Under the pieces are notes generated by a model that saw nothing but the letters and a program-made list of their open reading frames with translations, did no database searches and had not been told where the DNA came from. A program made the translations under genes and the position numbers. A stretch of DNA of 64,000 nucleotides from Arthrobacter pigmenti (GTDB taxonomy: Bacteria > Actinomycetota > Actinomycetes > Actinomycetales > Micrococcaceae). Positions 28,961 through 37,320 of this stretch are shown piece after piece. The stretch is taken from contig NZ_JAATJL010000001.1 in NCBI RefSeq assembly GCF_011927905.1, positions 1,116,001-1,180,000 of the forward strand. Direction: 5' to 3'. Numbering within the stretch: position 1 is the stretch's first letter; the number at the start of each line of letters is the position of its first letter.

Positions 28961-29000
28961 GCACGCGGTCCAGGTTTTCGACTGACATCAGGAGCAGCAC

Positions 29001-30221
29001 ATTAGCGAGCCAAGAATCAACGATCGTATCCGCGTCCCAGAGGTGCGGTTGGTAGGCCCTGCGGGCGAGCAGGTTGGAATCGTCCGTATTGAAGACGCCC
29101 TCCGACTCGCCGCTGAGTCCGACCTTGATCTTGTTGAGGTGGCGCCCCAGGCCAAGCCTCCGGTAGCCAAGCTCATGGATTTTGGTAAGTACAAGTACGA
29201 AGCCGCTGTGAAGGCGCGCGAAGCCCGGAAGAACCAGACCAACACGGTGCTGAAGGAAATTCGTTTTCGGCTCAAGATCGACACCCACGATTATGAGACC
29301 AAGCGCGGCCACGCCCTTCGGTTCCTCGGCGCCGGCGACAAAGTGAAGGCGATGATCCAGTTCCGCGGCCGCGAGCAGCAGCGCCCGGAGATGGGCATCC
29401 GCCTGTTGCAGCGGTTCGCTGAGGATGTCGCGGAGGTCGGCGTCGTTGAGTCCACACCGCGTATCGATGGGCGCAACATGGTCATGGTGATTGGGCCTGT
29501 CAAGAACAAGGCGGAAGCCAAGGCTGAAGCCCGCCGTGCGGCGCAGCGCGCTGAGTCGAAGGCAGCCAACGAGAAGTCCAAGGTTGATACGACAGGTGCT
29601 GAGCCGATGACCCAAAGCATCGGTGACTTGCTGCCGGAGGGTCTGCGTTCCGGCGGGGATGCCGCGGCAGACGGCGCCGAGACGCCCTCGACCGAGACGC
29701 CTTCGACCGAGACAGCCCAGACCGAGACTACCCAGACTGAGACTACCCAGACTGAGACTACCCAGACTGAGACTACCCAGACTGAGACTACCCAGACTGA
29801 GACAACCCAGGCTGAGACGCCTCAAGCTGAGGATACTTCGACGTCGAAGCCCGTTGCGGAGGCCCCGAACGAATCGGTCGAGGCGCCGAAGCAGGCTACG
29901 CAAACCTCCAGCGGGGAGGCGAAGACGGTTGAGAAGCCTGCCGCAACCGCAACGGTGAAGTCCCCCGCAGCAACGAAGGCTGCTGCACCTGCGAAGGAGG
30001 CCGCGCCTGCGCCGAAAGCGAAGGAAGAGTCTTCGGCGGCTGTGTCGAAGCCCGCAGCAGCACCCAAGCCGCAGGCGGCCCCGAAGCCAAGCGCTTCGGC
30101 GAAGCCCGCGGCCGCACCTAAACCGTCAGCAGCAAAGCCTGCTGCGACACCAAAGCCTGCCGGTAAGGCGGTCCCCGCCAAGGGTTCGCCGAGCCGGCCG
30201 AAGCCGGGAGGCTCCAGCTAG
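29001..30221 (+). CDS. infC: Translation initiation factor IF-3, with AUU start and long C-terminal tail
   Basis: A 406-aa IF-3. The conserved N-terminus [19 protein letters not shown] can only be reached from ATT at 29001: an in-frame TGA lies at 28983 and no ATG, GTG or TTG occurs between. AGGAG (28990-28994) is six bases before the ATT. The N-domain is followed by the C-domain ([30 protein letters not shown]) to about residue 180. The remaining ~220 residues are low complexity: repeats of TETTQ, then an Ala/Lys/Pro-rich basic tail. An AUU start suggests IF-3 autoregulation as in E. coli. Confidence 0.92.
   Translation: MSEPRINDRIRVPEVRLVGPAGEQVGIVRIEDALRLAAESDLDLVEVAPQAKPPVAKLMDFGKYKYEAAVKAREARKNQTNTVLKEIRFRLKIDTHDYETKRGHALRFLGAGDKVKAMIQFRGREQQRPEMGIRLLQRFAEDVAEVGVVESTPRIDGRNMVMVIGPVKNKAEAKAEARRAAQRAESKAANEKSKVDTTGAEPMTQSIGDLLPEGLRSGGDAAADGAETPSTETPSTETAQTETTQTETTQTETTQTETTQTETTQTETTQAETPQAEDTSTSKPVAEAPNESVEAPKQATQTSSGEAKTVEKPAATATVKSPAATKAAAPAKEAAPAPKAKEESSAAVSKPAAAPKPQAAPKPSASAKPAAAPKPSAAKPAATPKPAGKAVPAKGSPSRPKPGGSS
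29706..29825 (+). repeat. 15-bp tandem repeat inside infC
   Basis: Six near-identical units of ACTGAGACTACCCAG run from 29721 to 29810, flanked by degenerate units on both sides (29706-29720 and 29811-29825). Each unit encodes TETTQ, so copy number changes keep the frame. Location: the start of the low-complexity tail of IF-3. Confidence 0.9.
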
Positions 30222-30230
30222 GGAGCCGGT

Positions 30231-30313
30231 TGCCCTTCTTGAGGGCACCGAGGCGCCACGTAATCACCGCAGCTAGCTGCGGAAATCGCAAGCCGTCGGC
30301 AACGTGCCGGCGG
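30231..30313 (+). ncRNA. Hairpin cluster between infC and rpmI (candidate L20 autoregulatory leader)
   Basis: Three stems in 83 bases: TGCCCT/AGGGCA (30231-30247), a perfect palindrome CCGCAGCTAGCTGCGG (30267-30282), and CCGTCGGC/GCCGGCGG (30293-30313). The rpmI Shine-Dalgarno follows. In E. coli L20 represses rpmI-rplT through structures here; the equivalence is inference. Confidence 0.45.
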
Positions 30314-30336
30314 AAACCAAAAGGAGATCGGTTTCA

Positions 30337-30531
30337 ATGCCGAAGATGAAGACCCACAGTGGCGCCAAGAAGCGCTTCAAGCTCACCGGAAGCGGCAAGC
30401 TCAAGCGCCAGCAGGCTAACCGCCGTCACTACCTGGAGCACAAGTCCTCCACTCTGACGCGCCGTCTCGCCAGCGACAAGATCGTATCGAAGGCAGACAC
30501 CAAGGCCATCAAGAAGATGCTCGGCGTCTAA
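30337..30531 (+). CDS. rpmI: Large ribosomal subunit protein bL35
   Basis: A 64-aa highly basic protein starting [20 protein letters not shown], classic bL35. AAAAGGAG lies about ten bases before ATG 30337. An in-frame GTG at 30304 falls within the leader hairpins and is rejected. Middle gene of infC-rpmI-rplT. Confidence 0.97.
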   Translation: MPKMKTHSGAKKRFKLTGSGKLKRQQANRRHYLEHKSSTLTRRLASDKIVSKADTKAIKKMLGV

Positions 30532-30548
30532 TAACCACCCACTAACAA

Positions 30549-30596
30549 CCGGGCAGGGTTCCGCGGTCCAGAACCACGGAGATAAGTCCTGCCCGG
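30549..30596 (+). ncRNA. Long stem-loop between rpmI and rplT
   Basis: CCGGGCAGG (30549-30557) pairs perfectly with CCTGCCCGG (30588-30596). Within the loop GTTC (30558-30561) pairs with GAAC (30571-30574). There is no T-run, so this is more likely a regulatory or processing structure than a terminator. It ends 25 bases before the rplT start. Confidence 0.55.
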
Positions 30597-30621
30597 GAAG
30601 ATCAAACTAAGGAGTACGCAC

Positions 30622-31008
30622 GTGGCACGTGTGAAGCGGGCGGTCAATGCCCACAAAAAGCGTCGGGTCATCCTTGAGCGCGCCAAAGGCTACCGCGGTC
30701 AGCGTTCGCGCCTGTACCGCAAGGCAAAGGAGCAGCTGCTCCACTCGTTCGTTTACAGCTACGGCGACCGCCGCAAGCGCAAGGGCGACTTCCGCCGGCT
30801 GTGGATCCAGCGCATCAATGCTGCCTCCCGCGCTAACGGGCTCACCTACAACCGTCTGATCCAGGGACTCAAGGCTGCAGGTGTCGAGGTGGACCGTCGC
30901 ATGCTTGCCGAACTCGCAGTGTCCGACGCCAACGCGTTCGCTGCGCTGGTGCAGATCGCCAAGGACTCCCTGCCGTCCGACACTTCGGCACCCGCAGCAC
31001 GCGTCTAG
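30622..31008 (+). CDS. rplT: Large ribosomal subunit protein bL20
   Basis: A 128-aa 23S-binding protein needed for 50S assembly. It begins [15 protein letters not shown] with [20 protein letters not shown], the conserved basic N-terminal arm. GTG start behind AAGGAG. Often the operon autoregulator. Confidence 0.97.
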   Translation: MARVKRAVNAHKKRRVILERAKGYRGQRSRLYRKAKEQLLHSFVYSYGDRRKRKGDFRRLWIQRINAASRANGLTYNRLIQGLKAAGVEVDRRMLAELAVSDANAFAALVQIAKDSLPSDTSAPAARV

Positions 31009-31050
31009 TCCACGCCGTCTGACGGACCGTGTGAACCGGCTGACATCCTC

Positions 31051-31953
31051 ATGAACTACTCCGAACGCCCCCAGGCGCCGCTACTGTCCAATCCCCGATC
31101 GGATCGGGTCCGTGATGTAGCAAAGCTTGCGGGGCGTTCGGTGCGTCTGCGGCAGGGTCGTTTCCTGGCAGAGGGACCGCAGACCGTTCGTGAGGCGTTG
31201 CGGCTCCATCGGGATCGCATCGCTGCAAGGCAACCTGGTGTCGTTGATGAGGTCTATGTCACCGAGGACTGCCTGCAGCGTTACCCCGAACTGGGGGAAA
31301 CTGCGTTGTCCCGGTTGGTCACACCCGAAGTTCTTGCCGCCATGAGCTCGACGGTCACCCCGCAGGGAGCGATCGCGGTCTGCCATTTCCTGGACGTGCC
31401 GCTCGACACAGTACTGGACAGTTCTCCCCGGCTGATTGCGGTATTAGTCGAAGTCCGTGACCCCGGGAACGCCGGCACCATCCTGCGCGCTGCAGATTCC
31501 GCCGGGGCGGACGCCGTTATCTTCACCGATGCGAGCGTGGATGTCTATAACCCGAAAACCGTTCGCTCAACGGTTGGCTCCCTTTTTCATCTCCCGGTGG
31601 TGATCGGCGCGGATGCCGGTGACTTACTTCCCCGCCTGACAGCCGGGGGGATGGCTATCCTTGCCGCCGACGGCTATGGAGACCGCAGCCTCGATGAGCT
31701 TCAGGACAGCAGCGCCCGACGACGGCTCGCACCGTCATCCGGTGAAGCACTGAGTCTTACTGGAGCGTCACCGAAGCTGGAAGCGCCCACCGCGTGGTTG
31801 TTCGGAAATGAGGCGCAGGGACTTCCCCAGGACGCGCTCGACGCCGCACACCACCGCGTTGCAGTGCCCGTCTACGGTAAGGCGGAGAGCCTGAACGTAG
31901 GCACCGCCGCGACGGTGTGCCTTTACGCCTCAGCGCGGGCACAGCGGGGCTGA
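31051..31953 (+). CDS. TrmH/SpoU-family RNA 2'-O-methyltransferase
   Basis: A 300-aa SPOUT methyltransferase. The trefoil-knot motifs are LIAVLVEVRDPGNAGTILRA, AWLFGNEAQGLPQD and VPVYGKAESLNVGTAA. The N-terminal domain (RQGRFLAEGPQTVREAL) is of the substrate-binding type found in TsnR/RlmB-like enzymes. Target likely 23S rRNA. It follows rplT by 42 bases and is probably in the same transcript. Confidence 0.9.
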   Translation: MNYSERPQAPLLSNPRSDRVRDVAKLAGRSVRLRQGRFLAEGPQTVREALRLHRDRIAARQPGVVDEVYVTEDCLQRYPELGETALSRLVTPEVLAAMSSTVTPQGAIAVCHFLDVPLDTVLDSSPRLIAVLVEVRDPGNAGTILRAADSAGADAVIFTDASVDVYNPKTVRSTVGSLFHLPVVIGADAGDLLPRLTAGGMAILAADGYGDRSLDELQDSSARRRLAPSSGEALSLTGASPKLEAPTAWLFGNEAQGLPQDALDAAHHRVAVPVYGKAESLNVGTAATVCLYASARAQRG

Positions 31954-31972
31954 ATACACCGCTCAAGGAGCT

Positions 31973-33199
31973 CTACCTGGAGCCGGCAAGCACCGGTTCC
32001 GTTGCCCTCGCCGCTCTCCGCTCCATCCTCCCGCTCAGAAGTGCTACACCTAGCCCGAAGGCAGCCAGCACAGCGCCAACCAGTGCTGGAGCGGTGTAAC
32101 CCCACCCAAGCGCGATAACCGCTCCGCCCAGGAGCGCTCCGAGCGCGTTCGCTGTGTTCAATGCAGCGTGATTCATCGACGATGCCAGCGACGGGGCGTC
32201 CGGTGAGACATCCATCAGCCGGACCTGAAGGGATGGGATCAGCGATGAACCGATCGCGCCCACGAGAAAGACGAAGAGCAGGGCAGTCGGGGCCCACTGC
32301 ACCGCCAGCGCAAACACAAGCAGGCACGCAGAGATGGCGCCCATCACCCAGTAGATTGTGCCCAGTACCGAAATATCGGCCAGTCGGCCCCCGACGATGT
32401 TCCCGGCGACCATGCCCAGACCATAGAGCGCAACGACGATGGGCATCAGGTCTTTGGGGACACCCGCTACGTCGGTCATGGTCGGTGTGATGTAGGTGTA
32501 GACGGCGAAGAAGCCACCGAAGCCGACGGTCCCGATGAGCAGGGTCATCCATACCTGTCCGCGCTTCAGGGCGCCCAGTTCCCGGCTGATGCTTGCGCCT
32601 TCGCGAACGTCCTGGTGGGGTACGAACCGGGCCACCATCAGCAGCGTCAGCACACCGATCACGCCGACCAGGATGAACATGGTCCGCCAGCCGAACTCCT
32701 GACCCAGCCAGGTGGCGAATGGCACCCCTATGACGTTAGCGACGCTAAGTCCCATCATCACCATTGCGACCGCCTGCGCCCGGCGGGTAGGTGCCGACAG
32801 CGACGCCGCGATGACTGCAGCGACGCCGAAGAACGCGCCGTGGGGGAGACCTGAGATGAAGCGGGATAGCATCAGCCAGCCGTACTCATCGGCGAGGTAT
32901 GAGGAGAGGTTGCCGACGGTGAACAACGCCATCAGGGCCAGGGCCAAGCGCTTGTGCGGAAGCTTGGCCCCGAGTGTGCTGAAGAGCGGCGCCCCGACAA
33001 CCACGCCTACCGCGTAAGCGGCGATGATGAGTCCCGCAGCAGAGTTGTCGACGCCGACATCGGCAGCCATGTCCGGCAGCAGGCCCATGATTGCGAATTC
33101 GGTGGTGCCGATACCGAAGCCACCGACGGCCAGGGCCAGGATCGCCAGCACGAGCTTACGTGTAGGCAGTTGTGCGAGTGCGGCTGACATTGAACTCAT
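31973..33199 (-). CDS. MFS transporter, DHA1 (AraJ-like) family
   Basis: A 408-aa protein with 12 transmembrane segments. It begins MSSMSAALAQLPTRKLVLA, then GGFGIGTTEFAIMGLLPDMA and SGLPHGAFFGVAA, typical of AraJ/chloramphenicol-resistance-type DHA1 exporters. Start ATG 33199 (or 33190); longer in-frame starts up to 33313 add non-membrane residues. Substrate unknown. Divergent from mutT, and a palindrome in the shared intergenic region may be an operator. Confidence 0.85.
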   Translation of the reverse strand: MSSMSAALAQLPTRKLVLAILALAVGGFGIGTTEFAIMGLLPDMAADVGVDNSAAGLIIAAYAVGVVVGAPLFSTLGAKLPHKRLALALMALFTVGNLSSYLADEYGWLMLSRFISGLPHGAFFGVAAVIAASLSAPTRRAQAVAMVMMGLSVANVIGVPFATWLGQEFGWRTMFILVGVIGVLTLLMVARFVPHQDVREGASISRELGALKRGQVWMTLLIGTVGFGGFFAVYTYITPTMTDVAGVPKDLMPIVVALYGLGMVAGNIVGGRLADISVLGTIYWVMGAISACLLVFALAVQWAPTALLFVFLVGAIGSSLIPSLQVRLMDVSPDAPSLASSMNHAALNTANALGALLGGAVIALGWGYTAPALVGAVLAAFGLGVALLSGRMERRAARATEPVLAGSR

Positions 33200-33378
33200 T
33201 TCGACGTGGGGCGGCGCCGGATGACGGCGGACAGGAATATGTGAACGCGCCTCGTTGAGCATGTTGGGCGGCGACTCGGCAAGGATCCCAAGAGGTCCAC
33301 TCGTTGGAAACAACGTGGCGGAGCGGCCGTTTATTCACTCTACGCTCGCTGGTGCGGATTCCTTATTATGAGACGGAT

Positions 33379-33392
33379 GCTCACCGGTGAGC
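33379..33392. promoter_or_regulatory. 14-bp perfect palindrome in the MFS/mutT intergenic region
   Basis: GCTCACCGGTGAGC is fully symmetric, and a third half-site GCTCAC occurs at 33396-33401 next to the mutT -10 element TAGACT (33407-33412). It looks like a repressor operator, but no regulator gene is adjacent. Confidence 0.45.
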
Positions 33393-33418
33393 GGTTGCTC
33401 ACAATCTAGACTGTCCGG

Positions 33419-33868
33419 ATGACGAACAGCCAACGTAAGCAGATTGTCGGTGCGGCCATCATGGATTCGCTGCAGTCGCCGTCCCGCATGCTGGTGGCAC
33501 GTCGCACGGCCCCGGAGCAGTTTGCCGGCCAGTGGGAATTTCCGGGCGGCAAGGTTGAACCCGGTGAGGACGATGTTGAGGCTCTCCGCCGCGAATTGCG
33601 TGAGGAGCTGGGTGTGGACGTGCAGATCGGCGCTGAGCTCGGGGGCCCGGACGAGAATGGCTGGCCGTTGAACGGCACAGCCGTCATGAGGGTATGGCGT
33701 GCGGTCATCACCGCGGGAGTTCCTGCGGCGCTGCAGGACCATGATGAACTTCGCTGGGTTGACCTGACAGATCCCGAGGAGCTGACCTCGCTGCCGTGGA
33801 TCCCGGCGGACCGGCCAATAGTCGATGCCCTGCTCGAAACGCTGGTTTCTGTGGACGAGCTGGGTTAA
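33419..33868 (+). CDS. NUDIX hydrolase, MutT-like
   Basis: A 149-aa hydrolase with a complete Nudix box GGKVEPGEDDVEALRRELRE followed by ELGV, preceded by WEFPGG as in 8-oxo-dGTP hydrolases. Likely sanitises oxidised nucleotides; substrate inferred. TAGACT (33407-33412) ends six bases before the ATG and there is no Shine-Dalgarno. The 3' end overlaps the convergent radical SAM gene by four bases. Confidence 0.88.
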   Translation: MTNSQRKQIVGAAIMDSLQSPSRMLVARRTAPEQFAGQWEFPGGKVEPGEDDVEALRRELREELGVDVQIGAELGGPDENGWPLNGTAVMRVWRAVITAGVPAALQDHDELRWVDLTDPEELTSLPWIPADRPIVDALLETLVSVDELG

Positions 33869-34911
33869 AAGAGTGTCGGCTCCACTTGCTCGGCCTGTAC
33901 GGGCGCGCCGCCGGAAGCGGGCGTTGACGTAGTGCCGGGTTCTTCCCGGAAGAAGCGTGCTCCGGCACCAAGACCATGACGACGGCGGTGCATTCGCACG
34001 CGGTCGGCGAGCCACCCGCGGTACTCGGCTGAAGCGTAGCTTCCCCCGCGGTACAGTCTGCGATAGCGGCCAACCAGGGTGGGGTGCCTTGTGGCGAGCC
34101 ACTCCATGTACCACTCCCGTGCTCCCGGGCGCAGGTGCAACGCTCCAGCGCTCACACCAGTGGCTCCGGCGGATGCGAGTGCTCGGAACAACTCGTCCAG
34201 TGACTCATCGCTGTCGGTCAGCCAGGGCAGGATGGGCATGGCCATGATCCCGCAGGGAAGCCCGGCGTCCCGTAACCGACTGATCAGGTCCAGGCGTGCC
34301 CGCGGCGTAGGGGTGCCGGGCTCTACCGCATGCGCGAGCACGGGATCAATCACCGCGAGGGAGATTCCCATACCGACGCTCACGCTCGCCGCTGCCTCCT
34401 TGAGCAGGGGAAGGTCCCTACCCAGCAGGGTGCCCTTGGTGAGGATCGAAAATGGGGTGCCGCTGTCGGTGAGCGTCCTGATGATGCCGGGCATCAGGCG
34501 GTAGCGTCCCTCAGCACGCTGGTACGGATCCGTGTTGGTTCCCATCGCAACGTGCTCTCTGCTCCAGGAAGGTTTGGTCACTTCGCGCCGGAGTACCTCG
34601 CCGACGTTCGTCTTCACCACGAGTTGGGAATCGAAGTCCAGCCCCGTGTCGAGGTTGAGGTAGCTGTGGGTCTTCCGGGCAAAGCAGTACACACAGGCGT
34701 GTGAGCAGCCGCGGTACGGATTCACAGTCCATCCGAAGGGCATGCCCGAGTTCTTCGGCACCCGGTTGAGCGCGGACTTCGCCAGCACCTCATGGAAGGT
34801 GATGCCCGCGAACTCGGGAGTACGCACTGATCGCACCAGACCGGAGAGCGGCAAGAGTGCGTCCGCGCCTCCGGGCGCCGCCGTCGTCGTTTTCTGGGTG
34901 TCCCAACGCAT
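33865..34911 (-). CDS. Rv2578c-family radical SAM protein
   Basis: A 348-aa protein with radical SAM cysteines C69, C73 and C76 in GCSHACVYCFARK, plus NPYRGC and VAMGTNTDPYQRAEG, the hallmarks of the spore-photoproduct-lyase-like Rv2578c family. Substrate unknown. Upstream on the minus strand TCTAAT ends six bases before the ATG, and a LexA-like box overlaps it, so the gene is probably SOS-induced and leaderless. I recall the mycobacterial homologue being in the LexA regulon. Confidence 0.88.
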   Translation of the reverse strand: MRWDTQKTTTAAPGGADALLPLSGLVRSVRTPEFAGITFHEVLAKSALNRVPKNSGMPFGWTVNPYRGCSHACVYCFARKTHSYLNLDTGLDFDSQLVVKTNVGEVLRREVTKPSWSREHVAMGTNTDPYQRAEGRYRLMPGIIRTLTDSGTPFSILTKGTLLGRDLPLLKEAAASVSVGMGISLAVIDPVLAHAVEPGTPTPRARLDLISRLRDAGLPCGIMAMPILPWLTDSDESLDELFRALASAGATGVSAGALHLRPGAREWYMEWLATRHPTLVGRYRRLYRGGSYASAEYRGWLADRVRMHRRRHGLGAGARFFREEPGTTSTPASGGAPVQAEQVEPTLF

Positions 34912-34919
34912 GTAAAAAT

Positions 34920-34935
34920 TAGAACATATATTCCA
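34920..34935. promoter_or_regulatory. LexA-like operator of the radical SAM gene
   Basis: Minus-strand reading TGGAATATATGTTCTA keeps GAA-N6-TTC symmetry and resembles the recA box, with one change in the left GAAC arm. It overlaps the -10 hexamer (plus-strand 34918-34923), an ideal place for repression. Confidence 0.6.
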
Positions 34936-34976
34936 TCAAAAGTGGAGGACTCCTGCGCGCGGCGTAAGCTTGGCGC

Positions 34977-35627
34977 ATGATTCTCATCACCGGTTTTGAG
35001 CCTTTCGGGGGCGAAACGGTAAATCCGTCATGGGAGGCCGCAGAGCATGCCGCAAGCAGGCTCATGGCGCAGGACGTCCCCGCTGTAGCGGTGCAGTTGC
35101 CCTGCGTATTCGGGCAGAGCATCGCGGTCCTGCGGGACGCTCTCCGTACTCACAGGCCGGAGCTCGTGTTGTGCGTCGGCCAGGCGGGTGGACGAGCGGA
35201 GATCTCCCTCGAGCGGATCGCCATCAATGTGGACGATGCGCGCATCCCGGATAACGCGGGTAACCAGCCGGTTGATGAGCCGGTGCGGAAGGACGGGCCC
35301 GCCGCGTACTTCAGTGCGCTGCCGATCAAGCGAAGCCTGCTGGCGCTGCACGGTGCCGGCATCCCGGCGGCCGTGTCACAGACCGCGGGGACCTATGTCT
35401 GCAACCATGTCTTCTATGGGCTGATGGACTCGCTTGCGGATGGGATGGCCGGGACTGAACGCGCCCGCGGAGGTTTCATCCATGTGCCGTTCTCGAGTGA
35501 GCAGGCTGCCGTCCACGGCACGGCAGGACTCCCGATTGAAGAGATGGCGTCAGCGCTTGCCATTATTGCGCTGGTCAGCGCCGAGGACGCAGTAGACATT
35601 CCGCTGCCCGCAGGTGCCGAACATTAA
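34977..35627 (+). CDS. pcp: Pyroglutamyl-peptidase I
   Basis: A 216-aa cytoplasmic cysteine peptidase that removes N-terminal pyroglutamate. The triad is visible: E79 (ISLERIA), C142 (GTYVCNHVFYGLM) and H169 (FIHVPF). ATG 34977 has TAAGCT (34965-34970) six bases upstream and no Shine-Dalgarno. Divergent from the radical SAM gene; overlaps the next convergent gene by four bases. Confidence 0.95.
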   Translation: MILITGFEPFGGETVNPSWEAAEHAASRLMAQDVPAVAVQLPCVFGQSIAVLRDALRTHRPELVLCVGQAGGRAEISLERIAINVDDARIPDNAGNQPVDEPVRKDGPAAYFSALPIKRSLLALHGAGIPAAVSQTAGTYVCNHVFYGLMDSLADGMAGTERARGGFIHVPFSSEQAAVHGTAGLPIEEMASALAIIALVSAEDAVDIPLPAGAEH

Positions 35628-36070
35628 GGCTGCGCCATAGTGCGTTTGCGCCGCAACGCCGGCCTGACGGGCCGCTCCACATATCCCCCGTCGCTGAGCC
35701 CGGCGCCGCGCTCAAAAGGGTTCCGCGATGCAGGATCACCGGTCAGCAGAACCGAAATGCCCGCCGCCAGGAAGTAGAGCGGAAGGAACGGCAAGCCCAG
35801 GCACAGCGCGTACTGGGTACTGTGCCGGGCCTCATGGGCAACCAGCGCCGGCCGCTTCGCAACGGTTCCCGGTCCGGCCCGAAACAGCACAACGTTACCG
35901 AGCGTGAACGCGGAAGCATGGGGAAGCGACAGCGAATAGCGGTGGGCAAAGATCAAGCCGTGGGTACCGGACTGCAGTTCGCAGTGGCCCAGCCGCGCCG
36001 CAACCAGGCCCAGGAGGGTCGACCCGTTGAGCCAGTTGAGCGCCGCACGCGCAAGATCGCTGCCCTTCAT
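35624..36070 (-). CDS. Small membrane-associated protein with HExxH-like motif
   Basis: A 148-aa protein with HEARH at 79-83, a hydrophobic helix (~91-110) and NPFERGA at 118-124. The order HE..H-hydrophobic-NPFER resembles DUF4157-like zincin fragments, but the protein is short and peptidase activity is unproven. No signal peptide. The end is basic (RPALRRKRT). A conserved-looking hypothetical with no contextual clue. Confidence 0.65.
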   Translation of the reverse strand: MKGSDLARAALNWLNGSTLLGLVAARLGHCELQSGTHGLIFAHRYSLSLPHASAFTLGNVVLFRAGPGTVAKRPALVAHEARHSTQYALCLGLPFLPLYFLAAGISVLLTGDPASRNPFERGAGLSDGGYVERPVRPALRRKRTMAQP

Positions 36071-36223
36071 GCCCCCAGTCTAGGGATACGCCCTGCACAA
36101 TGACCGGCAACGCATTCGGGGCTGCTGCGTCCGGTCCTCTAGACTGACTAGGCCGCCGGTTCCGGAAATCCGGTAGTCCGTAGCGGCACCCACTGCGCTC
36201 ACAACCCGAGGTATTGCACTCTC

Positions 36224-37318
36224 ATGTCTGAACCCACCACGCCCGCCCGTCCAGCGGATACCCAGGCGACTGCTTCCGTCGTCGCGCCCGATCCACTGGA
36301 CGCAGCGGCCATCGGCGAGGCAGTCGACCGCGCTCTGAGCGATATTTCGGCAGCGCAGGACCTCGACGCCCTCAAGTCAGTGCGGCTGGCGCACACGGGG
36401 GACAAATCCCCCTTGAGTCTCGCGAACCGTCAGATCGGCGCACTGCCGAAGGATCAGAAAGCGCTCGCCGGGAAGAACATCGGGCCCGCTCGCGGACGGA
36501 TCAACCAGGCCCTCGCCGGCCGGGCAACGGAGCTTGAAGCCGAGCGGGATGCCCGCATCCTCATCGAGGAGGCGGTGGACGTTACGGCGGCTCCGCGCCG
36601 TCGTCGTGCAGGTGCCAGGCACCCGTTATCCATCCTTCAGGAGCGCGTTAGCGACATCTTTGTCGGTATGGGCTGGGAAATCGCCGAAGGCCCGGAGGTG
36701 GAGTCCGAGTGGTTCAACTTCGACGCACTGAATTTCAAGCCCGATCATCCGGCGAGGGAAATGCAGGACACGTTCTTCGTCGAACCGCCCGAAGCGCACC
36801 TCGTGATGCGTACCCACACCTCGCCCGTGCAGGTGCGGGCCATGCTTGAACGGGACGTGCCGATCTACGTGCTCTGCCCGGGCAAGGTTTTCCGGACCGA
36901 TGAACTGGACGCCACGCACACCCCGGTTTTTCACCAGTTCGAGGGTCTCGCAATCGACAAGGGCCTGAGCATGGCCGATCTGCGCGGAACCCTGGAACAC
37001 TTTGCCCGGCTCATGTTCGGCGACGACGCCGGCATCCGCCTTCGCCCCAACTTCTTCCCCTTCACTGAGCCTTCCGCCGAGCTCGATATCTGGCACCCGG
37101 GTGCCAAGGGCGGCCCCCAATGGATCGAGTGGGGCGGGTGCGGCATGGTCCACCCCAACGTGTTGCGCGCCGCGGGCATAGACCCTGAGGTCTACTCGGG
37201 TTTCGCCTTCGGCATGGGTATCGAGCGCACGCTCATGTTCCGCAATGAGGTCGGGGACATGCGCGACATGATTGAGGGCGACGTACGTTTCAGCGAGCAC
37301 TTCGGGATGGAGATCTAA
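36224..37318 (+). CDS. pheS: Phenylalanine-tRNA ligase alpha subunit
   Basis: A 364-aa class II synthetase subunit: N-terminal coiled coil, then [20 protein letters not shown], motif 2 region [13 protein letters not shown] and motif 3 [18 protein letters not shown] precedes the ATG by about a dozen bases. Pairs with PheT, encoded two bases downstream. Confidence 0.97.
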   Translation: MSEPTTPARPADTQATASVVAPDPLDAAAIGEAVDRALSDISAAQDLDALKSVRLAHTGDKSPLSLANRQIGALPKDQKALAGKNIGPARGRINQALAGRATELEAERDARILIEEAVDVTAAPRRRRAGARHPLSILQERVSDIFVGMGWEIAEGPEVESEWFNFDALNFKPDHPAREMQDTFFVEPPEAHLVMRTHTSPVQVRAMLERDVPIYVLCPGKVFRTDELDATHTPVFHQFEGLAIDKGLSMADLRGTLEHFARLMFGDDAGIRLRPNFFPFTEPSAELDIWHPGAKGGPQWIEWGGCGMVHPNVLRAAGIDPEVYSGFAFGMGIERTLMFRNEVGDMRDMIEGDVRFSEHFGMEI

Positions 37319-37320
37319 TC

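Noticed and set aside
29706-29825. Short regular repeats that could suggest a CRISPR-like array
   Set aside because: Units are contiguous 15-mers without spacers and lie in frame in infC.
28884-29903. A 339-codon open frame antisense to infC with Leu/Gly/Ser repeats
   Set aside because: It is the mirror of the infC tandem repeats and GC bias; no start signal and no recognisable protein.
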